Shown in pieces: positions 8,652 through 20,312 of a stretch of DNA of 64,000 bases. The DNA lies in the NCBI RefSeq assembly GCF_002834145.1, contig NZ_PHNT01000008.1, positions 1-64,000 on the forward strand, given 5' to 3'. The stretch's first letter is position 1, and each line of letters opens with the position of its first letter. Source of the stretch: Roseovarius salinarum (lineage in GTDB: Bacteria; Pseudomonadota; Alphaproteobacteria; Rhodobacterales; Rhodobacteraceae). The notes under the pieces were generated by a model. It did no database searches, was not told the origin of the DNA, and saw nothing but the letters and a program-made list of their open reading frames with translations. The translations under genes were made by a program, and so were the position numbers.

Positions 8652-10025
8652 ATGTCCCTGGACGCCGTTCTCGGTCGCATAGACGACGATCTCGACGCCG
8701 CGACGGAGCGGCTGCTCGACCTGATGCGCATCCCCTCCGTCTCCACCGACCCGGCCCACGCGGACGACTGCCAGGCCGCCGCCGACTGGCTGGTGGCCGA
8801 CCTTGAAAAGCTGGGCGCGCGCGCGGAGAAACACGAAACGCCGGGCCACCCGATGGTCGTGGGCCACCTGCCGGGCAACGGGCCGCACGTCCTGTTCTAC
8901 GGCCATTACGACGTGCAGCCGGTGGACCCGCTGGAGGAATGGGATCGCGACCCCTTCGACCCGGCGGTCGAGGACACGCCCGGGGGCCGCGTGATCCGCG
9001 GGCGGGGGGCCTCCGACGACAAGGGCCAGCTCATGACCTTCGTCGAGGCCTGCCGCGCCTGCATCGCCGAAACGGGCGCCCTGCCCTGCGCCGTCACCTT
9101 CTTTTTCGAGGGCGAGGAGGAATCGGGCTCGCCCAGCCTGGTGCCGTTCATGGAATCGCACGCCGATATGCTGCGCTCGGACATCGCGCTGATCTGTGAC
9201 ACCACCCTGTTCCAGTCGCGCACGCCGGCCATCGTGACCATGCTGCGCGGCCTTCTGGGCGAGGAGATGACCGTCACCGGCCCCGACCGCGACCTGCACT
9301 CGGGCTTCTACGGAGGGCTGGCGATGAACCCGATCCGCGTGCTCGCGAAGGTGCTTGCGGGGCTGCATGACGCCCAGGGCCGCGTGACGGTGCCCGGCTT
9401 CTACGACGGCATCCCGGAGCTTCCCGAGTCCGTGCGCGCGCAGTGGGACGCGCTGGATTTCGACAGCGCGGGCTTTCTGGCCGACGCCGGCCTCGGCGTG
9501 CCGGCGGGCGAATCCGACCGCACCCCGCTCGAGATGATCTGGTCGCGCCCGACCTGCGAGATCAACGGCATCCACGGCGGCTACACCGGCGCGGGCTTCA
9601 AGACCGTCCTGCCCGCAAGGGCCAGCGCCAAGATCAGCTTCCGCCTTGTGCAGGGGCAGGATCCCCACCAACTGCGCGAGGCGTTCCGCGAGCACGTGCG
9701 CGCGCAGATGCCGCCCGACTGCAGCGTCGCCTTCACCGGCCACGGGGCGAGCAGCGCCTCGGTGATGTCCACCGACGACCCCGCCTTCGAGGCCGCGCGC
9801 ACCGCGCTGTCGGAGGAATGGGAGGACCCGGCAGCCTATGTCGGTTGTGGCGGCTCGATCCCCATCGCCGGCCATTTCAAGCAGATCCTGGGCACCGACG
9901 CCATGCTCATCGGCTTCGGCCGCGACGACGACGCGATCCACAGCCCGAACGAGAAATACGACCTCGAAAGCTTCCACAAGGGCACGCGCAGCTGGGCGCG
10001 CATCCTGCACGCGCTGGGGCGCTGA
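8652..10025 (+). CDS. M20-family metallopeptidase (dipeptidase)
   Basis: A 457-residue member of the ArgE/DapE/carnosinase-like M20 group. Metal-binding motifs are visible: YGHYDVQP (His and Asp), RGASDDKGQL (bridging Asp), EGEEESGSP (catalytic and metal Glu), CDTT and the C-terminal IHSPNEKYDLESF His. The central lid domain runs roughly from residue 205 to 355. It should hydrolyse dipeptides or N-acylated amino acids in the cytoplasm using two zinc or manganese ions; the substrate is not predictable. No signal peptide. It ends eight bases before the dehalogenase-like gene. Confidence 0.9.
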   Translation: MSLDAVLGRIDDDLDAATERLLDLMRIPSVSTDPAHADDCQAAADWLVADLEKLGARAEKHETPGHPMVVGHLPGNGPHVLFYGHYDVQPVDPLEEWDRDPFDPAVEDTPGGRVIRGRGASDDKGQLMTFVEACRACIAETGALPCAVTFFFEGEEESGSPSLVPFMESHADMLRSDIALICDTTLFQSRTPAIVTMLRGLLGEEMTVTGPDRDLHSGFYGGLAMNPIRVLAKVLAGLHDAQGRVTVPGFYDGIPELPESVRAQWDALDFDSAGFLADAGLGVPAGESDRTPLEMIWSRPTCEINGIHGGYTGAGFKTVLPARASAKISFRLVQGQDPHQLREAFREHVRAQMPPDCSVAFTGHGASSASVMSTDDPAFEAARTALSEEWEDPAAYVGCGGSIPIAGHFKQILGTDAMLIGFGRDDDAIHSPNEKYDLESFHKGTRSWARILHALGR

Positions 10026-10032
10026 CGCGGGC

Positions 10033-10899
10033 ATGACGATCCCCGGTTTCAGCGACCACACCGCGCACGTGAACGGCATCGAGGTCGCGTTTTCCGCCGG
10101 CGGCGCGGGCCCGCCGCTGGTGCTGCTGCACGGGTTTCCGCAGACCCGCGCGATGTGGGGCGCCATCGCCCCCGCGCTGGCGGGCACGCACCGGGTGATC
10201 TGCCCCGACCTGCGCGGCTACGGCGCCAGCGGCAAGCCCGCGGGCACCGCCGGCTACAGCTTCCGCGAGATGGGCCGCGACGTGGCCGCGCTGATGACGC
10301 GGCTGGGCCACGACCGCTTCGCCCTGGCCGGCCACGACCGCGGCGGGCGCGTGGCGCACCGGCTCGCGCTGGATGCGCCGGGGCGCGTCACGCGGCTGGC
10401 GGTGATGGACATCGTGCCCACGCACACCCTGCTGGCCGAGTTGCGCGCCGAGGTCGCGGCGGCCTACTGGCACTGGTTCTTCCTGGCCCAGCCCGCGCCC
10501 TTCCCCGAGACCATGATCGGCCACGACCCCGACATGTTCTTCGAGACCTGCCTGCTGGGCTGGGGCGGCGCGCGGCTGGCGGATTTCGACGACGGTCAGC
10601 TGGCCGCCTACCGCGCGGCTTGGCGCGACCCCGACACGATCCGGGGGATGTGTGCGGATTACCGCGCCGCGCTGACCCATGATTTCGCCGATGACGCCGC
10701 CGACCTCGGCGCGCGCGTGGCCTGCCCCGCCCTGGTGCTTTACGGCGCCGACGGCGCGATGGCGCGGCACTACGACGTGCCAGCGACATGGGCCGGCAAG
10801 TGCGACGCGATGGCGCCCGCGGCGATCCCCGGCGGGCACTTCTTTCCCGACACCGCGCCGCGGGCCACGGCGCGGGCGCTCGCCACCTTCTTAGGCTGA
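10033..10899 (+). CDS. Alpha/beta hydrolase, haloacetate (fluoroacetate) dehalogenase type
   Basis: A 288-residue alpha/beta hydrolase. The oxyanion HGFPQTRAMW, the nucleophile elbow GHDRGGRV with aspartate in place of serine, and the catalytic histidine in GGHFFPD are present. The segment YWHWFFLAQPAPFPE matches the His-Trp halide/fluoride pocket known from fluoroacetate dehalogenase. With an Asp nucleophile it would displace halide from haloacetate through an ester intermediate; epoxide hydrolases share the Asp nucleophile and remain the alternative. It follows the M20 gene by seven bases, probably co-transcribed, with only a weak ribosome-binding site. Confidence 0.8.
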   Translation: MTIPGFSDHTAHVNGIEVAFSAGGAGPPLVLLHGFPQTRAMWGAIAPALAGTHRVICPDLRGYGASGKPAGTAGYSFREMGRDVAALMTRLGHDRFALAGHDRGGRVAHRLALDAPGRVTRLAVMDIVPTHTLLAELRAEVAAAYWHWFFLAQPAPFPETMIGHDPDMFFETCLLGWGGARLADFDDGQLAAYRAAWRDPDTIRGMCADYRAALTHDFADDAADLGARVACPALVLYGADGAMARHYDVPATWAGKCDAMAPAAIPGGHFFPDTAPRATARALATFLG

Positions 10900-10971
10900 C
10901 CGCGCGCCATCCCGGGGCTTGCACCCCCCGCGCACCCCGGCCCACCCTGCGGACGACGGCAGGAGGGAAAG

Positions 10972-12084
10972 ATGAGCGACGCGGACGAGGCCTACCAGGG
11001 CGCGGAAAGGCGGATCGCCAAGGCGCGGGAGCGTGGCGATGACAAGCTGGATTTTGACAGCAAGGACTTTCGCGCCCTCGACCGCCTGCCGCCCGAGATC
11101 GGCCACCTGCACTGGTTGAGGGTTCTGGACCTCGAAAACACAAAGATCGCCGACATCACCCCCCTGCAGGGCCTCGGAAAGCTGCAGGGGCTTGACCTCT
11201 CCGCGACACAGGTCGCCGACCTCGCGCCCCTGACCGGCGTCGAAAACCTGCAGGGGCTCAGCCTCCGAGAGACACGGGTCGCCGACATCGCCGCCCTAAC
11301 CAACCTCGAAAACCTGCAGGGACTCGACCTCCGCCAAACACGGGTCGCCGACCTGCGCCCGATCGCCGATCTGCCACGGCTCGGAGACAATCAACCGGGT
11401 GGCCTGCGGTTCGACCACGCCCCCGCCGCCCGCGCCACGCCCGAGCTGAGCCGCCTGTCGCAGATCAAGAACGCTCAGGACCGCACCCGCGAAACCTTGG
11501 CCTATCTCAAGACCCTGCCGCCCTGGCCCGACCCGCTGCCGTGGGACATCCCGTCAGGCCCCCTGCGCGGTGGCGATACGGGCGCCGTGGTGAAAACCGC
11601 GCAGGCGCAGATCGCCTTCCTGCTGGACCACGCCGCCACCTCGCAGGTCACCGCCGAAACCACCGCCAGCCAGATCCGCCACGCCCTGCGAGAGGTGCCC
11701 GCGAGCGACGGCAACAAGCTGCCCCCGGTGCTGCAGACAATGCTCGACGTGGCGCAGGTGCTCGACCGGCTGGCCGCGGCCCCCATCGGCCCCGACAACC
11801 CCGATCGCGAGGCCGAACTCACCGCGCGCATCGCTCAGCTTGAGGAGCGGGTCCAGACCCTGACCGCGCAGCTCGCCGATGCCGAGTCCGCCCGCGAGGC
11901 CGCCGAGGCGCTGGCCAACACGACCGGCTTCTGGCCCAGCCTGCGGGTGGCCGCCGGCACCTCCATCGGGAAACAGGCGGGTCCGCTGATCCATACCGGC
12001 ATCCTGAGCGGCACCGTCTATTTCCTGGGGACCAACCACACGTTCGTTCAGGGGCTGTTGAGGGCGATCGAGGCTTTGAAGTGA
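10972..12084 (+). CDS. Leucine-rich-repeat protein with coiled-coil C-terminal half
   Basis: A 370-residue protein without signal peptide. After a charged helical N-terminus and one degenerate unit, four exact 22-residue LRRs occupy residues 49-136 (pattern LQGLDLxxTxVADLxPLxxL). The middle part is helical; residues about 275-310 (AELTARIAQLEERVQTLTAQ) form a coiled coil; the last 60 residues are weakly hydrophobic (IHTGILSGTVYFLGTNH). The repeat units are conserved at DNA level over 66-bp periods, which suggests recent expansion. AGGAGGG precedes the start. Function unknown; LRRs of this kind bind proteins. Confidence 0.8.
   Translation: MSDADEAYQGAERRIAKARERGDDKLDFDSKDFRALDRLPPEIGHLHWLRVLDLENTKIADITPLQGLGKLQGLDLSATQVADLAPLTGVENLQGLSLRETRVADIAALTNLENLQGLDLRQTRVADLRPIADLPRLGDNQPGGLRFDHAPAARATPELSRLSQIKNAQDRTRETLAYLKTLPPWPDPLPWDIPSGPLRGGDTGAVVKTAQAQIAFLLDHAATSQVTAETTASQIRHALREVPASDGNKLPPVLQTMLDVAQVLDRLAAAPIGPDNPDREAELTARIAQLEERVQTLTAQLADAESAREAAEALANTTGFWPSLRVAAGTSIGKQAGPLIHTGILSGTVYFLGTNHTFVQGLLRAIEALK
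11116..11379 (+). repeat. Four tandem 66-bp LRR-coding repeats
   Basis: Four in-frame 66-bp units encode 22-residue leucine-rich repeats. Shared blocks such as CTGCAGGG followed by CTCGACCTCC or near-identical sequence, and ACACGGGTCGCCGAC, recur with the 66-bp period, most closely between units 2-4. Confidence 0.75.
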
Positions 12085-12091
12085 CCGGCAA

Positions 12092-12109
12092 GCCGGGCTT
12101 CAGCCCGGC
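12092..12109 (+). terminator. Short hairpin after the LRR gene
   Basis: GCCGGGC-TTCA-GCCCGGC is a perfect 7-bp stem with a 4-base loop, seven bases after the LRR stop codon. No T-run follows, so termination is only a possibility. Confidence 0.4.
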
Positions 12110-12319
12110 GCCGCCCGGCCCGGCACGGCCACGCGGGATGCATCCCGCCCGACGGGTCACGCGGGCGCGGCGCCGGTCGGGGCACCGACGCGATACCGAC
12201 GTTGCGCCGACACCGGGCCGACGCGCGAAAATGCAGTGAAACGAAGGGCTTGGGCCGCCGCGCGCGCGGTGCCGCGGCCGGGGTGGTTGCCCGCGGGATC
12301 GGCTGATCGGAAGGGGAAG

Positions 12320-12396
12320 TGGCGCGGTTGACGGGGCTCGAACCCGCGACCTCCGGCGTGACAGGCCGGCACTCTAACCAACTGAGCTACAACCGC
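12320..12396 (-). tRNA. tRNA-Asp (anticodon GTC)
   Basis: The reverse complement starts GCGGTTG-TA-GCTC, has a five-base-pair anticodon stem with loop CTGTCAC (anticodon GTC), the T-loop TTCGAGC and pairs CAACCGC with the 5' end. The discriminator is G and CCA is encoded at 12322-12320. All arms are canonical, length 77. Confidence 0.96.
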
Positions 12397-12625
12397 GCGT
12401 GGCGGGTCTGATACGCCAGCCCACGGGTGTCGTCAATGGGCAAATTCACATTATTTCGCCCCCCGATCCGCGCGGCCGGACGGGCGCGCACCGGGGCCCG
12501 CGCGGACGCCGTCGCGCGCCGCGTCCCTGCCCCCCGCTTGCGGCAAACGGGCGCAGCGGGCGGCTGCGGTTTGCCAAGGCGCGCGGGCGCGCCATGTCAT
12601 CCCTGCAACGGAAAAGGAGGTGAGC

Positions 12626-12757
12626 ATGTTCAAGGGGTTCGTGCCGTCGATGCTGATCGTCGTGGGGTTCCTGGTGGTGTTGCCCGCGCTGATCCTGCTG
12701 GGGTTGGGCGGCGAGGCCTGGCTGGAGCAACTGAAGAAGATGACGCCCACGCACTGA
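12626..12757 (+). CDS. 43-residue single-span membrane microprotein
   Basis: ATG 12626 opens a 43-codon frame (MFKGFVPSMLIVVGFLVVL then PALILLGLGGEAWLEQLKK). Residues 5-28 are one hydrophobic span, followed by an amphipathic cationic tail. It is preceded by AGGAGGTGA, a full match to the 16S anti-Shine-Dalgarno, four bases before the ATG, which makes translation very likely. It lies alone between tRNA-Asp and tRNA-Val(TAC), opposite to both. I recognise no family; small membrane regulators and toxins have this layout. Confidence 0.6.
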   Translation: MFKGFVPSMLIVVGFLVVLPALILLGLGGEAWLEQLKKMTPTH

Positions 12758-12779
12758 CGCCTGCCGGCGCGCGGGGCGC

Positions 12780-12855
<76 letters not shown>

Positions 12856-12898
12856 GTGGCGCGCGTCTTAGCCAAGCGCGCGCGCCCGCGCAAGGGTC

Positions 12899-13504
12899 TC
12901 AGCCGGCCGGACCGGACCCGTCGAGCACCCGTGCGCGCCCGTCCTCGATCAGGTGGACCACGCCCTGCCCGCCCGGCAGGTCGAGCAGCGCGCGCCCCTC
13001 CAGCCCAAGCGCGACCCCGCGGATGAACCGCGACGTGATGCCGTGGGTGACCAGCACGGTCGGCCGGTCCAGACGGGCCAGCAATGCCGCCGCGCGCGCC
13101 CGCACATCGGCGAAGGTCTCACCGCCCGGCACGCGGAAATACCAGTCGAGGTGGTGGTCGCCGGAAAAGACCTCGGGAAACTCCGCGCGCAGATCCGCGC
13201 GCAGGCGGCCGGCGAAATCGCCGATGCCGATCTCGGCCAGCGCCGGGTCCGCCCGCGCCTCGGCGCCCAGCGGCGCCAGGGCAAGGGTCGCCGTCGCGCG
13301 GGCCCGGCCCTGCGGGCTGGTCAGGAAATCATGCGTGGCCGCCCTGACGCCGACGGCCTTGAGGATCGCGCCCTGCCGGGCGCCCTGCGCGCGCCCCGTG
13401 GCGGTCAGGGGGGAGTCGAACGCACCCTGCAGCCGCCCCTCGGCGTTCCACTCGGTTTCGCCGTGGCGCAGGACGTAAAGCGGCGGGAAGCTGCGGCTGA
13501 CCAT
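12899..13504 (-). CDS. Histidine phosphatase family protein (phosphoglycerate-mutase-like)
   Basis: A 201-residue branch-1 histidine phosphatase. The RHG motif is LRHGETEWNAEGRLQG near the N-terminus, and the second catalytic histidine is in VLVTHGITSRF; the glutamate equivalent lies in the ALAEIGIGDFAG segment. Members act on small phosphate esters such as sugar phosphates or alpha-ribazole phosphate; substrate unknown here. ATG 13504 (MVSRSFPPLYVLRHGE) has AAAGGGG about nine bases upstream; an open extension to 13765 shows no family sequence. It lies between two valine tRNA genes. Confidence 0.87.
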   Translation of the reverse strand: MVSRSFPPLYVLRHGETEWNAEGRLQGAFDSPLTATGRAQGARQGAILKAVGVRAATHDFLTSPQGRARATATLALAPLGAEARADPALAEIGIGDFAGRLRADLRAEFPEVFSGDHHLDWYFRVPGGETFADVRARAAALLARLDRPTVLVTHGITSRFIRGVALGLEGRALLDLPGGQGVVHLIEDGRARVLDGSGPAG

Positions 13505-13616
13505 GACACGGCCCCTTTCTGCGCCGGTGCCGGCCCGGCATAGCCAAGCGGCCCGGCGCGCGCAAGATTGACAAGGTGCGCGCGGCGGGGCCTGATACAC
13601 CCGGAGCACCCGGAGG

Positions 13617-14105
13617 ATGCACGAGGTGACATTCGACCCGCAAACACACTGGAGCCACCCCGTCCGCGCCTTCGAGGATTTCGCCGTGGGCGAGGTGTTC
13701 CGCGCGCCCTCGCGCACGATGACCGAAGGCGTCTTCGCCGCCTTCCAGGCCGCCAGCGGCGACAACCACCCGATTCACTACGACCGCGCCTACCTCGCGC
13801 GCCGCGGCCATCGCGATCTGATGGCACACGGATACCAGACCCTGATCCAGGCGGCGATCGGCGCCAGCCCGCTGGCCCACCAGATGGGCGACGCGCTGAT
13901 CGGGTTTATCGAGCAGTCCAGCCGGTTCCGCGCGCCCGTCCATTGCGGCGACACGCTTTACCCTGCGTTCGAGATAACGGCGTTGACGCCCGGCCGGACG
14001 ACCGGCGTGATGGAACTCGCGGTCACGATCCACAACCAGGACGGCGTTCTGGTGGCCGACGGGGTGCAGAAATACCTCATGGCGCTGAATATCCTCGAAG
14101 ACTGA
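13617..14105 (+). CDS. MaoC-like hotdog-fold dehydratase
   Basis: A 162-residue single hotdog domain of the MaoC/(R)-hydratase type. The hydratase-2 motif is clear: AASGDNHPIHYDRAYLARRG, in which the Asp and His act on the enoyl or 3-hydroxyacyl substrate, followed by the LMAHGYQTL helix. Such proteins hydrate trans-2-enoyl-CoA or dehydrate related acyl-CoA esters (fatty acid, PHA or mesaconyl-CoA type reactions); the specific substrate is not visible. Divergent from the phosphatase gene, with about 110 bp between starts. Confidence 0.85.
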   Translation: MHEVTFDPQTHWSHPVRAFEDFAVGEVFRAPSRTMTEGVFAAFQAASGDNHPIHYDRAYLARRGHRDLMAHGYQTLIQAAIGASPLAHQMGDALIGFIEQSSRFRAPVHCGDTLYPAFEITALTPGRTTGVMELAVTIHNQDGVLVADGVQKYLMALNILED

Positions 14106-14117
14106 CCGGAACCGAAA

Positions 14118-14143
14118 GGGGCGCGGCCCCTTGGCCGCGCCCC
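14118..14143 (-). terminator. Strong hairpin terminator after tRNA-Val(CAC), possibly bidirectional
   Basis: A perfect 11-bp stem (GGGGCGCGGCC / GGCCGCGCCCC) with a 4-base loop. Read on the minus strand it follows the tRNA 3' end by 11 bases and is followed by TTTCGG. It also lies 12 bases after the MaoC stop on the plus strand. Confidence 0.7.
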
Positions 14144-14154
14144 GTGGAATCCGG

Positions 14155-14229
14155 TGGTGGGTGATAGAAGATTCGAACTTCTGACATCTTCGATGTGAAC
14201 GAAGCGCTCTACCACTGAGCTAATCACCC
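14155..14229 (-). tRNA. tRNA-Val (anticodon CAC)
   Basis: The reverse complement begins GGGTGAT-TA-GCTC with anticodon loop TTCACAT between CTTCG and CGAAG, T-loop TTCGAAT, discriminator A and encoded CCA. It shares the acceptor and anticodon stems with tRNA-Val(TAC) at 12780, so the two arose by duplication. Length 75. Confidence 0.95.
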
Positions 14230-14242
14230 GCCGACGGGGTAT

Positions 14243-14746
14243 TTAGCTTTCCTCGTCGCGCTCCGCAAGCGTCTCTTTGCCACTTTCGCGGGCCGGGGCC
14301 GCCGGCTTGTTCTGGCGGATCCGCGTGTGCAGGACGCGCGCCTTCTCGTCCTCCTTCGCGCGGTTGTATTTCACCTTCCCGAGCGGCTCGAGATTGAGTT
14401 CGCGCTCCTGTGCGATGGCCTCGCCCAACACCTCCATCATCGCCTCGATGACCGGTTTCGCGAATTTCTTCCTCACGTTCGAGCGCGCGACCACCGCCTC
14501 GATCAACTCGGGCTTCTTGAGTTGCCCCGCTTCAGCGGCGGCAACATCACGGTCGGATACCACCGAAAGCCTGGCCGGAGCGGCAGGCGATGCGGCCTTG
14601 AGTGCGCCGGGGTCACCCGGACCGGCCTGCGCGGCCTTCGTCGCGCCGGATTTGCGCGGCGCGGCGCTGCTGCCACGGCCGCTCGTGCGCTTGGCCTTGG
14701 TCGTTCCGGTCGCGCCGGCTGTGGATGTCTTGCGGGTCGATGCCAT
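14243..14746 (-). CDS. HU/IHF-family DNA-binding protein with long basic N-terminal tail
   Basis: A 167-residue protein. Residues about 1-65 are low-complexity Ala/Ser/Thr/Lys/Pro (STRKTSTAGATGTTKAKRTSG), resembling eukaryotic H1 or mycobacterial HU tails. The rest fits the HU fold: LKKPELIEAVVARSNVRKKF, AMMEVLGEAIAQERELNLEPL-like helix and strand, then VLHTRIRQN. It likely bends or compacts DNA in the nucleoid, the tail adding sequence-independent contacts. ATG 14746 has GAGG seven bases upstream; the open extension to 14896 is not family-like. It starts divergently from the small secreted protein gene. Confidence 0.8.
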   Translation of the reverse strand: MASTRKTSTAGATGTTKAKRTSGRGSSAAPRKSGATKAAQAGPGDPGALKAASPAAPARLSVVSDRDVAAAEAGQLKKPELIEAVVARSNVRKKFAKPVIEAMMEVLGEAIAQERELNLEPLGKVKYNRAKEDEKARVLHTRIRQNKPAAPARESGKETLAERDEES

Positions 14747-14874
14747 TGACTGCCTCATTTCATTGCTGCTCGGCAACACTATAACGACAAGACCGGCCCC
14801 GGGCCAGACATGCGTTGACGCGGCGAAAGATGCGCCGCTAGAAATCCCTAGCTGCCATTCTAAGGGGGACAGTC

Positions 14875-15084
14875 GTGAAAAAGACATTTGCCGCATACGC
14901 CTGCATTGCCACCCTGTCGGCCGGGGCCGCCTCTGCCGGAGGGATGAGCGACCCGGTCGTCGTGCCCGAGGTCGAACCCGCCGTCATCGAGGAACAGACC
15001 CGCGACGACAGCGAGGCCACGCAGAACGCAATGAAATGGCTGACGCTCATCACCATCATCGCGCTGGGCTCCACCGGCATCTGA
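14875..15084 (+). CDS. Small secreted or membrane-anchored protein
   Basis: A 69-residue protein starting at GTG 14875 with AAGGGGG six bases upstream. It has a signal peptide (KKTFAAYACIATLSAGAASA), a short acidic segment GGMSDPVVVPEVEPAVIEEQ and a hydrophobic end (MKWLTLITIIALGSTGI). The GGxSDPVVVPEVEP core is typical of tiny exported proteins common in roseobacters that are often wrongly labelled ferrochelatase; function unknown. A broken relative appears to follow at 15251. Confidence 0.7.
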   Translation: MKKTFAAYACIATLSAGAASAGGMSDPVVVPEVEPAVIEEQTRDDSEATQNAMKWLTLITIIALGSTGI

Positions 15085-15250
15085 TCCGTGGTGTGATCTT
15101 ATCGCTGCCCCTGCATTTGCAGGCGGCAGCCCCCTGAGTCCGGGTTCAGCCAAGTTGCCCTACGAATGCATGGCGCCGGCGCGGCGGATGTCCGCGCGGT
15201 TCCCGCAGTGCGTGCGGTGTTCGGGGTGTGCAACCGAATGGGGAGATCGC

Positions 15251-15458
15251 ATGAAAATACGACCTTCGAGGCAACCTTGATCGTCGATCGTCGCACTGGC
15301 AAGCGCGACGCCGGCCGTTACGCGCGGCGGCGGCATCAGCGGTGACGACAGCGTGACTCCGGCCGAGACGATCGTCACGGCGACGGCTCGGACATCCGCG
15401 GTCAAGGCCCCATCATGATCCCCATTCTGCTTCTCGCCCTGCTGATCGCGGCGCAGTA
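15251..15458 (+). pseudogene. Degraded relative of the small secreted protein
   Basis: ATG 15251 has GGGAG seven bases upstream, but its frame stops at 15278. The same frame then reads VALASATPAV and GGGISGDDSVTPAETIVTA, recalling signal-peptide end plus GG-S-acidic segment of the neighbour at 14875. A -1 shift near 15377 is needed to reach GQGPIMIPILLLALLIAAQ and a TAG at 15456, a plausible hydrophobic C-terminus. One in-frame stop and one frameshift thus separate pieces of a recognisable layout. The call rests on visual comparison only. Otherwise the gap 15085-15575 holds nothing I recognise. Confidence 0.42.
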
Positions 15459-15575
15459 GAGGGAAACGTTCCAACGCGCGTTGGGTGGCGGCGCGCTGCT
15501 TTCCGGTTCGCGGCGCAACCCGCAACCTTGGATATGCAATCACGGCGATCGGGTTGCGATGCCGTGACAACAATC

Positions 15576-15601
15576 GGGCCGCGCGGCAACCCGCGCGGCC
15601 C
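15576..15601 (-). terminator. Terminator hairpin downstream of lon
   Basis: A perfect 11-bp stem GGGCCGCGCGG / CCGCGCGGCCC with loop CAAC, about 30 bases past the lon stop. On the minus strand it is followed by GATTGTTGT, and on the plus strand by CATCTCTTTT, so it could stop transcription in both directions. Confidence 0.7.
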
Positions 15602-15631
15602 CATCTCTTTTCCGGTCTGCGCGGCCCGCCG

Positions 15632-18040
<2,409 letters not shown>

Positions 18041-18338
18041 GCTCGCTTCCTGTTCTTGGCAAAGGGTGCGGGCCCCGCAATTCGGCAACCCGTTCCTCTC
18101 CGTTTCCGGGTTGTTAACGTGGGGCAAGGCCCCGACGATTTCAACCGCGCTGCGCGCACAATGCCCGCCGCAGCGCGCCGCGGCAAGGACCGGCGTCGGC
18201 CAAGGTTGCCACGCCGCGCGCGGACAGCGCGCGGATAGCATGTGCTTGTGGCGAAGCCCAGCGCCTCGCCGGCGGCTTGCCGCTCAGCGCGCGCGCGGGT
18301 AGCATGCTCGTCACCCGTCCTCCCGGCAGGAGCGTTTC

Positions 18339-19034
18339 ATGGCTGACGACGACACGCCGCTCACCTCGCGCGGCGTCGATTTTCCCCGCGATCCCGAGGT
18401 CCTGACCCCGCGGATCGCGCGCAAGCTCGAGCGCGCCACCTACGAGGCGGGCGAACTTGAAACGCTGCGCCGCTTTCTCAAGCCCGGCGCGCGGCTGCTG
18501 GAGCTGGGCAGCGGCATCGGCATGCTGTCGAGCCACGCCGTGAAACACTGCGGCGCCGGGCATGTCGCCTGCGTCGAGGCGAACCCGCGGCTGTGCGACT
18601 ACACCCGGCGCGTGCATGCCGCCAACGGCATCGGCACGGCGCAGGTGATCAACGCGGTGGCGCTGCCCGGGGATGCGCCCGCGCCGCCGGGCGGCACGCT
18701 TCCGTTCTATGTCACCGACCCGTTCTGGTCGTCGTCGCTGGCACGACCCGACGGGCACGACGGGCCGGTCTGCGACGTGCCGGCGGTGCGTCTTTCCGAG
18801 CTTGTCGCGGAGCACCGCCCGGACGTGATCGCCTGCGACATCGAGGGCGGCGAGGCGGACCTTTTCGGCAGTTCGGACCTGAGCGGGGTCAGGCACGTGA
18901 TGATGGAGCTGCACACCCGCGTCTACGGCGGCGAGGGCATCCGCCGGACCTTCGAGGGCATGCACCGGCAGGGGTTCTTCTACCACCAGAAGCACTCGGC
19001 CGCCGACATCGTCGTCTTCGAGCGGCTCAAGTGA
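18339..19034 (+). CDS. FkbM-family methyltransferase
   Basis: A 231-residue SAM-dependent methyltransferase of the FkbM type. SAM motif I reads RLLELGSGIGMLSSHAV, motif II the acidic VEANPRLCDYTRRVH, and the later DVIACDIEGGEADLF segment carries the Asp-Glu pair characteristic of FkbM proteins. Such enzymes often methylate sugars or small metabolites, so this may modify surface polysaccharide; substrate unknown. CAGGAGCG precedes the start. A second FkbM protein lies at 51033 but is not closely similar. The 298-bp gap upstream to lon holds both promoters. Confidence 0.82.
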   Translation: MADDDTPLTSRGVDFPRDPEVLTPRIARKLERATYEAGELETLRRFLKPGARLLELGSGIGMLSSHAVKHCGAGHVACVEANPRLCDYTRRVHAANGIGTAQVINAVALPGDAPAPPGGTLPFYVTDPFWSSSLARPDGHDGPVCDVPAVRLSELVAEHRPDVIACDIEGGEADLFGSSDLSGVRHVMMELHTRVYGGEGIRRTFEGMHRQGFFYHQKHSAADIVVFERLK

Positions 19035-19042
19035 ACCCGCGG

Positions 19043-19067
19043 GCCGGCGGGGAACTTCCCCGCCGGC
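19043..19067. terminator. Convergent hairpin between FkbM gene and tgt
   Basis: A perfect 10-bp stem GCCGGCGGGG / CCCCGCCGGC with loop AACTT sits nine bases after the FkbM stop and 46 bases past the tgt stop. No T-run on either side. Confidence 0.5.
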
Positions 19068-19113
19068 GGACAGCCACCCGGGCGCGCAGGCGGCGCTCGG
19101 GCCGTCTCCCGGC

Positions 19114-20274
<1,161 letters not shown>

Positions 20275-20312
20275 TCAGCCGATTCCCCCCGAATGCCAAG
20301 GAGGCGCCGCCG

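Noticed and set aside
18041..18140. Heat-shock (RpoH) promoter for lon
   Set aside because: CTTG and CCCGG elements can be found upstream but spacing and sequence match the consensus too poorly to claim.
18225..18306. Two CAGCGCGCG...TAGCATG copies 60 bp apart upstream of the FkbM gene
   Set aside because: Short similarity of alternating GC sequence in a GC-rich genome; could be chance.
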